Notes under the pieces: model-generated
Database searches by the model: none
What the model was told of the DNA's origin: nothing
What the model saw: only the letters and a program-made list of their open reading frames with translations
Assembly (NCBI GenBank): GCA_946055125.1
Contig: CAMGFF010000103.1
Coordinates: 1 to 7,515, forward strand
DNA: 7,515 bases
Source: an uncultured Prevotellaceae bacterium
Lineage (GTDB): Bacteria; Bacteroidota; Bacteroidia; Bacteroidales; Muribaculaceae
Direction of reading: 5' to 3'
Shown here: in pieces, positions 1 to 6,752 of the stretch
How positions within the stretch are numbered: the stretch's first letter is position 1
How the letters are laid out: every line of letters starts with the position of its first letter
Position numbers and translations under genes: made by a program

Positions 1-1716
1 TTCCCTTATTGCGGCAAAGTAGCCGCGCAGCACCTCAGCATTGAGGGTGCGTGGGGTGTGAATTGCGAGGATTGCCGCGCCGGGGTCAGACAGGAAACGC
101 TCCATAGCAGCCTCAAGCTCAACCTCACTGTCAGCATGGTGATAGCCGAAGCCAAAAGCTTGGGCATAGCGGTCGATGGGCAAGTCACGGCTCACCTCGA
201 AGTATTGCTCCAGCTCTTCGAGCTCCGACGGACCCTTGATGAAGCGGAATATTCCGCCGCCGCCATTGCACATCACCACTATCTTGAAGCGCGGAGAATT
301 GTGCAACGATGCGAGGCCCGAGACGTCGTAGAGCAGGCTCATGTCGCCGGTGATTAGCAGCGTGAGGCGGTCGGTGGTGACGAGCGACGAGCCAAGTGCC
401 GTCGATGTGGAGCCGTCGATTCCCGCCACGCCACGGTTGCAGTAGCTGCGGTGCACCTGTGGAGTGGTGAAAAGCTGTGCATAGCGAATGGCTGTGCCAT
501 TGGAGAGATGCAGGTCGGCGCCCTTGGGAATCATGGGCAGCAAGGTGGAAAACGCCTTCAGGTCGCACCAGGGAGCAGCCGCGATGAATGCCTTGTGGGC
601 TGCCTCGGCCCGGCTTGCGGCATCGCGCCACAGCGAGGCATAGTCGCCCTTGGCCGTTCTGTCTTCTCCGAGTTTCATCGCAGCCCACAGTTGCCCTAAA
701 AAAGCCTGAGGCTCCATCTCAAATCGCTTAGTGAGGTGCTGCATAGTGTCGATCACATTGTGGTCGATGCCAATGCGCCACTCCTCCAAGGCCGGATTGC
801 CGCGCAGGAAGCTCTTGAGCATGCGCGTAACCAGCGCACCGCCCATGGTGATAAGCAATTGGGGGGCAAAGAGGGGTCCCTTCCCCGTCGGTATGGCCGC
901 GAGCGTGCGGTCGATGGAGGTGATGATGCGCCTGCCGCCTATGTCGCTGATGGTTTCGGTGAGCACCACCACGTTATCCAGCAATGAAAAGTTCTCAAGA
1001 ACCCTGCACAAGCCGGAGTCTTGCCCAGGCATCACGCCCACCACTATCATCACACGCTTGGCGACTGCAATTGCCCGTGCGCATTCATCGACAATATGGT
1101 ATGGGGCATGGCGTGTGGCCTCCACGTTCTCAATTATTCGCGCAAGTCCGCCTGGGCGCAAATGAGTGCCACACAGTGGCTCACCAAGCTGCACATTGAT
1201 GTGCACCGGGCCACGAGGGGCACGCTTGGCGATTATCGCAGCCTCGTTCACCATGCGGTTTGCCCACCAAGCCTGGCTTGGGGTGAGGGTGTTCCAGGGA
1301 ATATTGCAGGAGTGCTTCACCACGCCGGCAAGAACGCCCGGCTGGCGAATTGTCTGGCTGTCGTTCTGGTCAATCCATTCGGCCTGCCGGTCGGCCGAAA
1401 CGATGATAAGAGGCAAGTGCCGGTAGAAGGCCTCGCTGACCGCCGGGGCATAGTTGAGCACTGCGCTGCCCGAGGTGCACACCACAGCCACCGGCTCACC
1501 GGTGCACTGCGCCATGCCCACGGCCGCAAACGCCGCGCTGCGCTCGTCGACGATTACATGCTTTGCCATGCGCCTTTCGCGTGCAAAAGCCACGATAAGC
1601 GGAGCATTGCGCGACCCCGGCGAGATTACCACATTGCGCACACCTTGCTCCGCCAGCACCTCCACCAGCTCGGCACACTCCTCGTGGTCGGTGGTGATTA
1701 TGTCCTCCTTGTTCAT
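1..1716 (-). CDS. menD: MenD, SEPHCHC synthase (3' end cut by window edge)
   Basis: 2-Succinyl-5-enolpyruvyl-6-hydroxy-3-cyclohexene-1-carboxylate synthase, a cytoplasmic ThDP- and Mg-dependent enzyme. It joins isochorismate to 2-oxoglutarate-derived succinic semialdehyde in menaquinone synthesis. The frame is open for 572 codons from ATG at 1716-1714 to base 1, with no stop. Characterised MenD proteins are about 555-580 residues, so probably only a few residues are missing. Visible motifs are SPGSRN (32-37), the likely catalytic Glu58 in DERSAAF, TSGSA (81-85), SADR (107-110), the middle-domain stretch GPLFAPQLLITMGG (280-293), NRGVAGIDGSTSTA (427-440), the ThDP/metal motif GDMSLLYD (457-464), and NGGGGIF (484-490). 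The first Asn of the usual NN pair is Cys483, while Asn484 is kept. The start lies 50 bases after the fhs stop, and no separate promoter consensus is evident in that gap, so co-transcription with fhs is likely. Other men genes may follow to the left, outside the window. Confidence 0.97.
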   Translation of the reverse strand, partial: MNKEDIITTDHEECAELVEVLAEQGVRNVVISPGSRNAPLIVAFARERRMAKHVIVDERSAAFAAVGMAQCTGEPVAVVCTSGSAVLNYAPAVSEAFYRHLPLIIVSADRQAEWIDQNDSQTIRQPGVLAGVVKHSCNIPWNTLTPSQAWWANRMVNEAAIIAKRAPRGPVHINVQLGEPLCGTHLRPGGLARIIENVEATRHAPYHIVDECARAIAVAKRVMIVVGVMPGQDSGLCRVLENFSLLDNVVVLTETISDIGGRRIITSIDRTLAAIPTGKGPLFAPQLLITMGGALVTRMLKSFLRGNPALEEWRIGIDHNVIDTMQHLTKRFEMEPQAFLGQLWAAMKLGEDRTAKGDYASLWRDAASRAEAAHKAFIAAAPWCDLKAFSTLLPMIPKGADLHLSNGTAIRYAQLFTTPQVHRSYCNRGVAGIDGSTSTALGSSLVTTDRLTLLITGDMSLLYDVSGLASLHNSPRFKIVVMCNGGGGIFRFIKGPSELEELEQYFEVSRDLPIDRYAQAFGFGYHHADSEVELEAAMERFLSDPGAAILAIHTPRTLNAEVLRGYFAAIRE

Positions 1717-1766
1717 AGTCGTAGAGTTGTTTTATATAATATAGAGCATAAAGGCAATAAAGCAGC

Positions 1767-3377
1767 TTACGCCAGGCCCTCAATCACGCCGTTCACGATG
1801 TCGATTTTCTCACTTTGTGGGTGTAGCGGCAGTCCGGGCATTCGCAGAATGTCGCCCGATACGGCCACAATCATTCCCGCGCCCGCGCTCACCACGAAGT
1901 CGCGCACGGTGAATGTGAAGCCCTCGGGGGCTCCCACGGCCTTTGGGTCGTCGCTGAAAGAGTATTGCGTCTTGGCCATGCACAGAGGCAGGTTGCCAAG
2001 TTGCCACTCGGCAATCTTCGCCAGGGCTTTGCGGGCTTTGGTGGTGTATTCCACCCGGCCGGCGCGATACACCTTCCTGGCCAGCTTCTCCACCTTCACT
2101 TCCACCGGGTCGTTGAGGTCGTACACATACTGAATCTCACCCGAGGGGTTTTCGGCGATTGTCTTCAAGCAGAGCCGGGCAAGGTCGGTGCAGCCCTCTC
2201 CGCCATGGAAGAAAGCCTCATTGGCTGCGAAACCCACGCCCAGGGCCTCGCAGTGCTCGCGCACTCGCCTCACATCGTCGTCGGTGTCGTCGCCAAAGCG
2301 GTTCATAGTCACCACCACCGTCTGCCCCATAGCCCGCAGATTCTCTATGTGGCGGTCCATGTTCTCAAAGCCGGCCTCGGCAAGGCCCTTTGTAGTCACC
2401 ACAAGCACGGTGAGCTTTGGACGAATGCCGGCAATCCGGCACTTAATGTCGAGGAATTTTTCGGCACCAAGGTCGGCTCCAAAACCAGCCTCAGTCACCA
2501 CATAGTCGCTGTGGCTCATGGCCATCTTGGTGGCAATCACGCTGTTGCAGCCGTGGGCAATGTTGGCGAAAGGGCCACCGTGAATGAAAGCGCCGGTGTG
2601 CTCCACCGTCTGCACCAAGTTGGGGTTGATAGCGTCTTGCAGCAGCACGAGCAGTGCGCCCACGCCACCCAGGTCGCGCATGAAGAAGGGCTTTCCCTCA
2701 CAGGTAACGCCGAGCAGAATGTTCTCAAGCCGGCGTCGAAGGTCGACGATGTCGGTGGCGAGGCACAGAATAGCCATGATTTCGGAGGCCGGGGTGATGT
2801 CGAAACCGCTCTCGCGAGCCACGCCGTTGCCGTCGCCAAGGCCCGTCACCACATGTCGCAGTGCGCGGTCGTTCATGTCCATCACGCGCCGCCACAGCAC
2901 CGTCTTCAGCTGGTTGGGTTGTCCCTGATGGCGGAAGATGTAGTTGTCGACGAGAGCGGCGATGAGGTTGTTGGCCGAGGTCACGGCGTGCATGTCGCCG
3001 GTGAAGTGCAGGTTGATTTTCTCCATGGGCAGCACCTGTGCATATCCGCCGCCGGCCGCGCCGCCCTTCATGCCGAAGCACGGGCCCATGCTCGGCTCGC
3101 GCAGTGCGAGAGCGCTCTTGTGCCCCATTCGGTTGAGGGCCATGGAGAGACCTATGCTCACTGTGGTCTTGCCAATGCCGGCCCGTGTGGGCGACATGGC
3201 AGTCATCAATATAAGGTTGCTCTTTGCCACCTTTTTCTCATCGATGAGCTCAAGTGGGACCTTGGCAATATTCTTTCCATAATACAAAAGGCTGGATTCA
3301 TAAATGCCGTAGGCCAGTGCTATCTCGCTGATGTGCCTCAGGGGCGTGGTTCGTGCTATCTGAATGTCGGTCTTCAC
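1767..3377 (-). CDS. fhs: Formate-tetrahydrofolate ligase (FTHFS)
   Basis: Cytoplasmic ATP-dependent enzyme that makes 10-formyltetrahydrofolate from formate and THF, feeding purine synthesis and one-carbon exchange. The protein has 536 residues, slightly shorter than the roughly 555 usual in the family. In order it shows MKTDIQIAR at the N-terminus, the nucleotide-binding loop PTRAGIGKTT (63-72), LREPSMGPCFGMKGG (92-106) with the conserved Arg93, INLHFTGD (121-128), HTGAFIHGGPFANIAHG (260-276), TEAGFGADLGAEKF (295-308), HGGEG (391-395), and near the C-terminus GDILRMPGLP (508-517). The start is GTG at 3377-3375. An in-frame TAG lies a short way upstream with no ATG between, and the first internal Met is beyond residue 55, so GTG is well supported. 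A Bacteroidota-type promoter lies about 70 bases upstream. Phe389 sits where a folate-stacking Trp is described in the Moorella enzyme; that alignment was made by eye. Confidence 0.98.
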   Translation of the reverse strand: MKTDIQIARTTPLRHISEIALAYGIYESSLLYYGKNIAKVPLELIDEKKVAKSNLILMTAMSPTRAGIGKTTVSIGLSMALNRMGHKSALALREPSMGPCFGMKGGAAGGGYAQVLPMEKINLHFTGDMHAVTSANNLIAALVDNYIFRHQGQPNQLKTVLWRRVMDMNDRALRHVVTGLGDGNGVARESGFDITPASEIMAILCLATDIVDLRRRLENILLGVTCEGKPFFMRDLGGVGALLVLLQDAINPNLVQTVEHTGAFIHGGPFANIAHGCNSVIATKMAMSHSDYVVTEAGFGADLGAEKFLDIKCRIAGIRPKLTVLVVTTKGLAEAGFENMDRHIENLRAMGQTVVVTMNRFGDDTDDDVRRVREHCEALGVGFAANEAFFHGGEGCTDLARLCLKTIAENPSGEIQYVYDLNDPVEVKVEKLARKVYRAGRVEYTTKARKALAKIAEWQLGNLPLCMAKTQYSFSDDPKAVGAPEGFTFTVRDFVVSAGAGMIVAVSGDILRMPGLPLHPQSEKIDIVNGVIEGLA

Positions 3378-3448
3378 TGTGTGATGATGAAATAATATAT
3401 ACTAAAAATAAATTGGTAACTTGGCTGTTCAACCGCTGTTTTTTTGTG

Positions 3449-3480
3449 CAAAATAACTGAAAATTTTCCACCCTCGCAAA
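3449..3480 (-). promoter_or_regulatory. Probable fhs promoter, Bacteroidota type
   Basis: Read on the minus strand, TTTG (3480-3477) is followed after 20 bases by TTATTTTG (3456-3449). This differs by one base from the Bacteroidota -7 consensus TAnnTTTG and has the usual -33 to -7 spacing of 19-21. Transcription would begin near 3440-3445, giving a leader of about 65 bases before the fhs GTG. The spacer contains the 10-base perfect palindrome GAAAATTTTC (3459-3468), which could be an operator or just AT-rich sequence. Confidence 0.6.
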
Positions 3481-3564
3481 TATTGTGGTGTGAAATTATC
3501 GTTGCAGGAAACGGCAATAAGAAAATTTATTTAGTAGAATAGGCGCTCTGTCGCCGAAATTGAG

Positions 3565-3572
3565 TAATTTTG
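3565..3572 (+). promoter_or_regulatory. Probable -7 box for the aminotransferase gene
   Basis: TAATTTTG matches the Bacteroidota -7 consensus TAnnTTTG exactly and is followed by CA, a common continuation. It ends 23 bases before the ATG at 3596, so the leader would be very short, roughly 15-20 bases. No TTTG or TTG is seen 19-21 bases upstream, so only the -7 half is supported. Confidence 0.5.
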
Positions 3573-3595
3573 CACTTTGAAAAGTATTTGAAGCT

Positions 3596-4735
3596 ATGAA
3601 TGATAGAATTTTCCTTTCGTTTCCGCACCTCGGTGGCAACGAGATGCAATATATCAATGAGGCTTTCCGCGACAGCTGGGTGGTGCCGCTGGGTCCCAAT
3701 GTGGATGAGTTTGAGCGTCGCCTTGCTGCCTACCTCCATGCTGCCGATGTGGTGGCGCTGAGTGCCGGCACCGCAGCCCTGCACTTAGGCTTGGTGGAGC
3801 TGGGTGTGGAAGCCGGCGATGAGGTGCTGTGCCAGTCGTTCACCTTTGCGGCGAGCGCCAATCCGGTGAAATATCAGGGTGCTCGTCCGGTGTTTGTAGA
3901 CAGCGAGCCCGATACCTGGAACATGAGCCCCGAGGCCCTGGAGCGTGCCATCATCGACCGCAAGCGCGTCGCCGGCCACTATCCCAAGGCCATTGTGGTG
4001 GTGCACCTCTATGGTATGCCGGCCAAGATGGACGAGATTATGGCTATCGCCCGCCGCTATGAGATTCCCGTGCTTGAGGACGCTGCCGAGGCTCTCGGCT
4101 CGAGCTACAAGGGCCGGATGTGCGGCACCATTGGCGACTTTGGCGCACTGAGCTTCAATGGCAACAAAATCATCACCACTTCGGGCGGCGGCGCTCTTAT
4201 CTGCCCAAGCTCGGAGGCTGCCTCGCACGTGAAGTTCCTATCCACGCAGGCCCGTGAGCCGCGTCCCTACTATTATCACAAGGAAATAGGCTACAACTAC
4301 CGCCTGAGCAACATTTGCGCCGGCATAGGCTGCGGACAGATGGAGGTGCTTGCCGAGCGTGTGGCACGCCGCCGCGCAATTCACTCGCTCTATGCCGAGG
4401 GGCTAAGGTGTCTCAAGGGAATTACCGTGCACTGCGAGCCTGCGGCCGATGTGGCGCCAAACTACTGGCTAACCACCATACTGCTCGACGACACCGTGCC
4501 TTACGCCCCCGAGGACCTGCGCCTGGCGCTCGATGCTGCCGGCATTGAGTCGCGCCGCTTGTGGCGTCCCATGCACATGCAGCCGGTGTATGCCGACGCG
4601 CCATTCTATGGTGATGGCTGCTCGGAGCGGCTTTTTGAGCGCGGATTGTGTCTGCCCAGCGGCAGCATCCTCACCGACGACGATGTTGCCCGCGTCGTCG
4701 CGGCCATCACCGCCTTCCACTCCAAGCAGCAGTGA
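3596..4735 (+). CDS. DegT/DnrJ/EryC1/StrS-family PLP sugar aminotransferase
   Basis: A 379-residue fold-type I PLP enzyme of the family that transfers an amino group, usually from glutamate, to a keto-sugar nucleotide. It is cytoplasmic and has no signal peptide. Seen directly: SAGTAALHLGL (56-66), the PLP phosphate-site region, followed by QSFTFAASANPV (80-91); Asp162 in EDAAEALGSSYKG, expected to contact the pyridine nitrogen; and FNGNKIITTSGGGAL (187-201), where Lys191 should form the internal aldimine. STQAR (216-220), IGYNYRLSNI (231-240) and WRPMHMQP (323-330) also match the family. The FNGNKIITTSGGG pattern resembles PglE-like transaminases, which make UDP-4-amino-sugars such as the bacillosamine precursor. 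Substrate assignment from this is inference. No sugar transferase or dehydratase lies in the window. The ATG at 3596 gives full family length and follows a good -7 box. A HAD hydrolase follows 85 bases downstream in the same direction. Confidence 0.94.
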   Translation: MNDRIFLSFPHLGGNEMQYINEAFRDSWVVPLGPNVDEFERRLAAYLHAADVVALSAGTAALHLGLVELGVEAGDEVLCQSFTFAASANPVKYQGARPVFVDSEPDTWNMSPEALERAIIDRKRVAGHYPKAIVVVHLYGMPAKMDEIMAIARRYEIPVLEDAAEALGSSYKGRMCGTIGDFGALSFNGNKIITTSGGGALICPSSEAASHVKFLSTQAREPRPYYYHKEIGYNYRLSNICAGIGCGQMEVLAERVARRRAIHSLYAEGLRCLKGITVHCEPAADVAPNYWLTTILLDDTVPYAPEDLRLALDAAGIESRRLWRPMHMQPVYADAPFYGDGCSERLFERGLCLPSGSILTDDDVARVVAAITAFHSKQQ

Positions 4736-4801
4736 GCTTTTTTGGCTATGAGCTACTGCTTGACAGGGAAAAAGCCGGTAACCAGCTCAAGGCTAAAAGC
4801 C
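4733..4801 (+). other. Possible structured intercistronic segment
   Basis: Between the aminotransferase stop and the HAD gene, TGAGCT occurs twice (4733-4738, overlapping the stop codon, and 4749-4754). Both copies are complementary to AGCTCA at 4784-4789, so two alternative stems could form. Inside, GCTT (4758-4761) can pair with AAGC (4772-4775). A tight hairpin GGCT-AAA-AGCC follows at 4791-4801. There is no U-tract after the stems, so a standard intrinsic terminator is not supported. An RNA processing or attenuation role is speculation. Confidence 0.25.
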
Positions 4802-4820
4802 CTACAACAAAACTACGAAT

Positions 4821-5546
4821 ATGGATACAACTAAACCTGCATATAACGTCCTGATTTTCGACCTCGACGACACCCTCTACAAGGAGGTGGATTTCGTTAT
4901 CTCGGCCTACAAGCACATCGACCGCCTCCTCGTGGCCGAGCAAGGCTTGCAGCCCAACGAGGCTTTCGATATTCTAATCGATGCTTTCGACAAGGCCAAT
5001 AACCCATTCGACTGCCTTAACGAGTATCTCATAGCCCATGGCGTGGCGCTGCCTAATGCCATTGAATGGATGGTGAGCGAATACCGAAACCACATTCCCA
5101 TTATATCGCTCGACGACGAAACCCGCACCATGCTCGAGCACATGCGCGAGATTGATGTGCCTATGTATATCATCACCGACGGCCGCTCGTTCACGCAGCG
5201 CAACAAGATTCGTGCACTGCGCCTCGATGACTATATCCCCTGGCCGAATGTGTTCATTAGCGAGGAAATGGGCTGCTCTAAGACCGACCCGGCCGCTTTC
5301 AGCGAGATTCTGCGCCGTCACCCCTCCAATGCCGAGTGGGACGTGGAGTTTGTGTGTGTGGGCGACAACCCGGCCAAGGACTTCATTGTGGCCAATTCGC
5401 TTGGCGCTCTCTCGGTGCTGCTGCTCGACGATGGCAACAACATTCACCCTCAGGACATAAAGGTAGACAAGAAGCATCAGGCGAAGTTCTTCATAAAGCA
5501 TTTCAAGGAACTCGATGATTACATTGTGAACCAGCAATACTTTTAA
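4821..5546 (+). CDS. HAD-superfamily hydrolase (phosphatase-like)
   Basis: A 241-residue soluble protein of the haloacid dehalogenase superfamily, most of which are Mg-dependent phosphatases using a phospho-aspartate intermediate. All four core motifs are present: motif I FDLDDTLY (13-20) with nucleophile Asp14 and acid/base Asp16; motif II IITDG (117-121) with Thr119; motif III Lys154 in GCSKTDPAAF; and motif IV GDNPAKD (181-187) with Asp182 and Asp187. About 100 residues, largely helical in appearance, separate motifs I and II. This fits a C1 cap as in HAD subfamily I (YjjG- or nucleotidase-like proteins). The substrate cannot be read from the sequence. The position just after a sugar aminotransferase suggests a sugar phosphate or another glycan intermediate, by inference only. 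The ATG at 4821 begins shortly before the first core strand, so the start is well placed. No promoter consensus was found in the 85-base gap, so co-transcription with the aminotransferase is likely. Confidence 0.92.
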   Translation: MDTTKPAYNVLIFDLDDTLYKEVDFVISAYKHIDRLLVAEQGLQPNEAFDILIDAFDKANNPFDCLNEYLIAHGVALPNAIEWMVSEYRNHIPIISLDDETRTMLEHMREIDVPMYIITDGRSFTQRNKIRALRLDDYIPWPNVFISEEMGCSKTDPAAFSEILRRHPSNAEWDVEFVCVGDNPAKDFIVANSLGALSVLLLDDGNNIHPQDIKVDKKHQAKFFIKHFKELDDYIVNQQYF

Positions 5547-5589
5547 TCGTAGTAATTCTTTTTCTTAACTTTCCTCACCACCCCTGCCT

Positions 5590-6633
5590 ATGTGTTTCAA
5601 TGCCTTTCGCACTGCCCTTGGCCGCATGGCCCTTGTTGTCGCCTCGCTGCTTGCTCTCACTGCCTGTCACAGCCAGGTGGAGCACGAAAACGACCCTATG
5701 GGCAATTTCGACGCTCTCTGGACCGAAATCGACGAGCACTATTGCTTCTTCAAATACAAGGACGTGGACTGGGACGAGGTGGGCCGCCGCTACCGCGCAC
5801 AGGTTCACCCTGAGATGACGGCCACCGAGCTCTTCGACGTGTGCGCTGCCATGCTCAGTGAGCTCAGGGACGGCCACACCAACCTCATTTCCTCGTTCAA
5901 TGTGTCGCGCTACTGGATTTGGGAGCAATTCCCGCAGAACTATGATGAGCGACTCATCAATGAGCATTATCTCAACTTCAACTATCACTCGGTGTCGGGT
6001 ATCAAGTATCAGGTGCTGAGCAACAACTACGGCTATATGTATTATGGCGACTTCTCGAATAAGATAGGGGAGGGCAACCTCGACAATATCCTGGCTTATC
6101 TTGCCGGAACCGACGGCCTTGTCATCGACGTGCGCGACAATGGCGGCGGCTTTCTCACTAATGTGGAAACGCTCGTGGCGCGCTTCATCACCAAGGATGT
6201 CTATGCCGGCTCAATATCGCACAAGACGGGCCCCGGGCACGACGACTTCTCCGAGCCCTACGATTACTACTTCCACCCGGCCCCCGCTTCGCGCATAAAA
6301 TACCTGAAGCCGGTGGTGGTGCTCACCAACCGCTCCTCCTACAGCGCTACCAATAATTTCGTGTCGATAATGAAGTATCTTCCCCAGGTGCGCATAGTGG
6401 GCGACACCACCGGTGGCGGCAGCGGACTGCCTTTCACCTCCGAGATTCCCTGTGGCTGGACGGTGCGCTTCTCGGCCTGCTCCATCCTCGATGCCTCGGG
6501 TAAGGAAACGGAGTTTGGCGTGGAGCCCTCGGAGGGCTGCAAGGTGGATATGACCGAGGACGACCGCGCACGCGGCCGCGACACCATCCTCGAAGCCGCA
6601 TTCACCACTCTATCCTCCCTAATCTCCCGCTAA
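5590..6633 (+). CDS. S41-family serine peptidase, predicted lipoprotein
   Basis: A 347-residue predicted lipoprotein. The N-terminus has Arg7 and Arg12, then a hydrophobic run ending in the lipobox LTAC with Cys26, so the mature protein should be anchored in the envelope. Starting at Met1 rather than Met13 keeps the positive n-region. The S41 (tail-specific protease/tricorn core) fold is shown by LRDGHTNL (92-99), LVIDVRDNGGG (177-187), LTNRSSYSATNNF (245-257), VGDTTGGGSG (270-279) and FGVEPSEG (309-316). Ser252 aligns with the nucleophile of the SASE-type motif. His96 and Glu312 fit the Ser-His-Glu arrangement of tricorn/IRBP-like S41 enzymes. The general-base Lys of CtpA/Tsp-type enzymes is absent, and no PDZ domain is evident. 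Its substrate is unknown. It starts 43 bases after the HAD gene. A partial -7-like TAACTTTC (5566-5573) lies in the gap but has no -33 partner, so it may share the upstream transcript. Confidence 0.93.
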   Translation: MCFNAFRTALGRMALVVASLLALTACHSQVEHENDPMGNFDALWTEIDEHYCFFKYKDVDWDEVGRRYRAQVHPEMTATELFDVCAAMLSELRDGHTNLISSFNVSRYWIWEQFPQNYDERLINEHYLNFNYHSVSGIKYQVLSNNYGYMYYGDFSNKIGEGNLDNILAYLAGTDGLVIDVRDNGGGFLTNVETLVARFITKDVYAGSISHKTGPGHDDFSEPYDYYFHPAPASRIKYLKPVVVLTNRSSYSATNNFVSIMKYLPQVRIVGDTTGGGSGLPFTSEIPCGWTVRFSACSILDASGKETEFGVEPSEGCKVDMTEDDRARGRDTILEAAFTTLSSLISR

Positions 6634-6692
6634 ATAGCCTCCACTCACATCTCGCAGCTCACTGCCCCTTGCTAATCCACGCATTTCTTCGG

Positions 6693-6722
6693 CAAATATA
6701 ACCACAAAAATACACCCCCCAA
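6693..6722 (-). promoter_or_regulatory. Candidate antisense promoter in the convergent gap
   Basis: On the minus strand, TTG (6722-6720), preceded by A rather than T, is followed after 19 bases by TATATTTG (6700-6693), a full match to the Bacteroidota -7 consensus. It points leftwards from the 119-base gap between two convergent genes, so a transcript would run antisense to the 3' end of the S41 peptidase gene. No gene on the minus strand is positioned to use it. It may be a chance match in AT-rich DNA or the promoter of an antisense or small RNA. Confidence 0.35.
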
Positions 6723-6752
6723 TATTTAAGCACTTTAACTGTTTGGCCTCTC

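Noticed and set aside
1021..2133. Long plus-strand open frame (370 codons) overlapping menD and fhs
   Set aside because: It lies antisense to two confidently identified enzymes, has a His/Arg-rich composition typical of frames opposite GC-rich genes, and shows no family motif.
1965..3395. Plus-strand open frame of 476 codons opposite fhs
   Set aside because: It is the complement of a full-length FTHFS gene; the His/Val/Gly-rich translation matches no known domain and results from codon bias on the other strand.
3378..3448. Possible folate (THF) riboswitch in the fhs leader
   Set aside because: The predicted leader is only about 65 bases and AT-rich, with just one weak 4-base stem (GGTT-GAAC-AGCC); none of the expected architecture is visible.
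6339..6608. Minus-strand 89-codon frame downstream of the candidate antisense promoter
   Set aside because: It starts at GTG, lies wholly opposite conserved S41 motifs, and has no recognisable features. The promoter alone does not make it a gene.
6634..6752. Bidirectional terminator between the convergent genes
   Set aside because: No stem of useful length followed by a T-tract was found on either strand.
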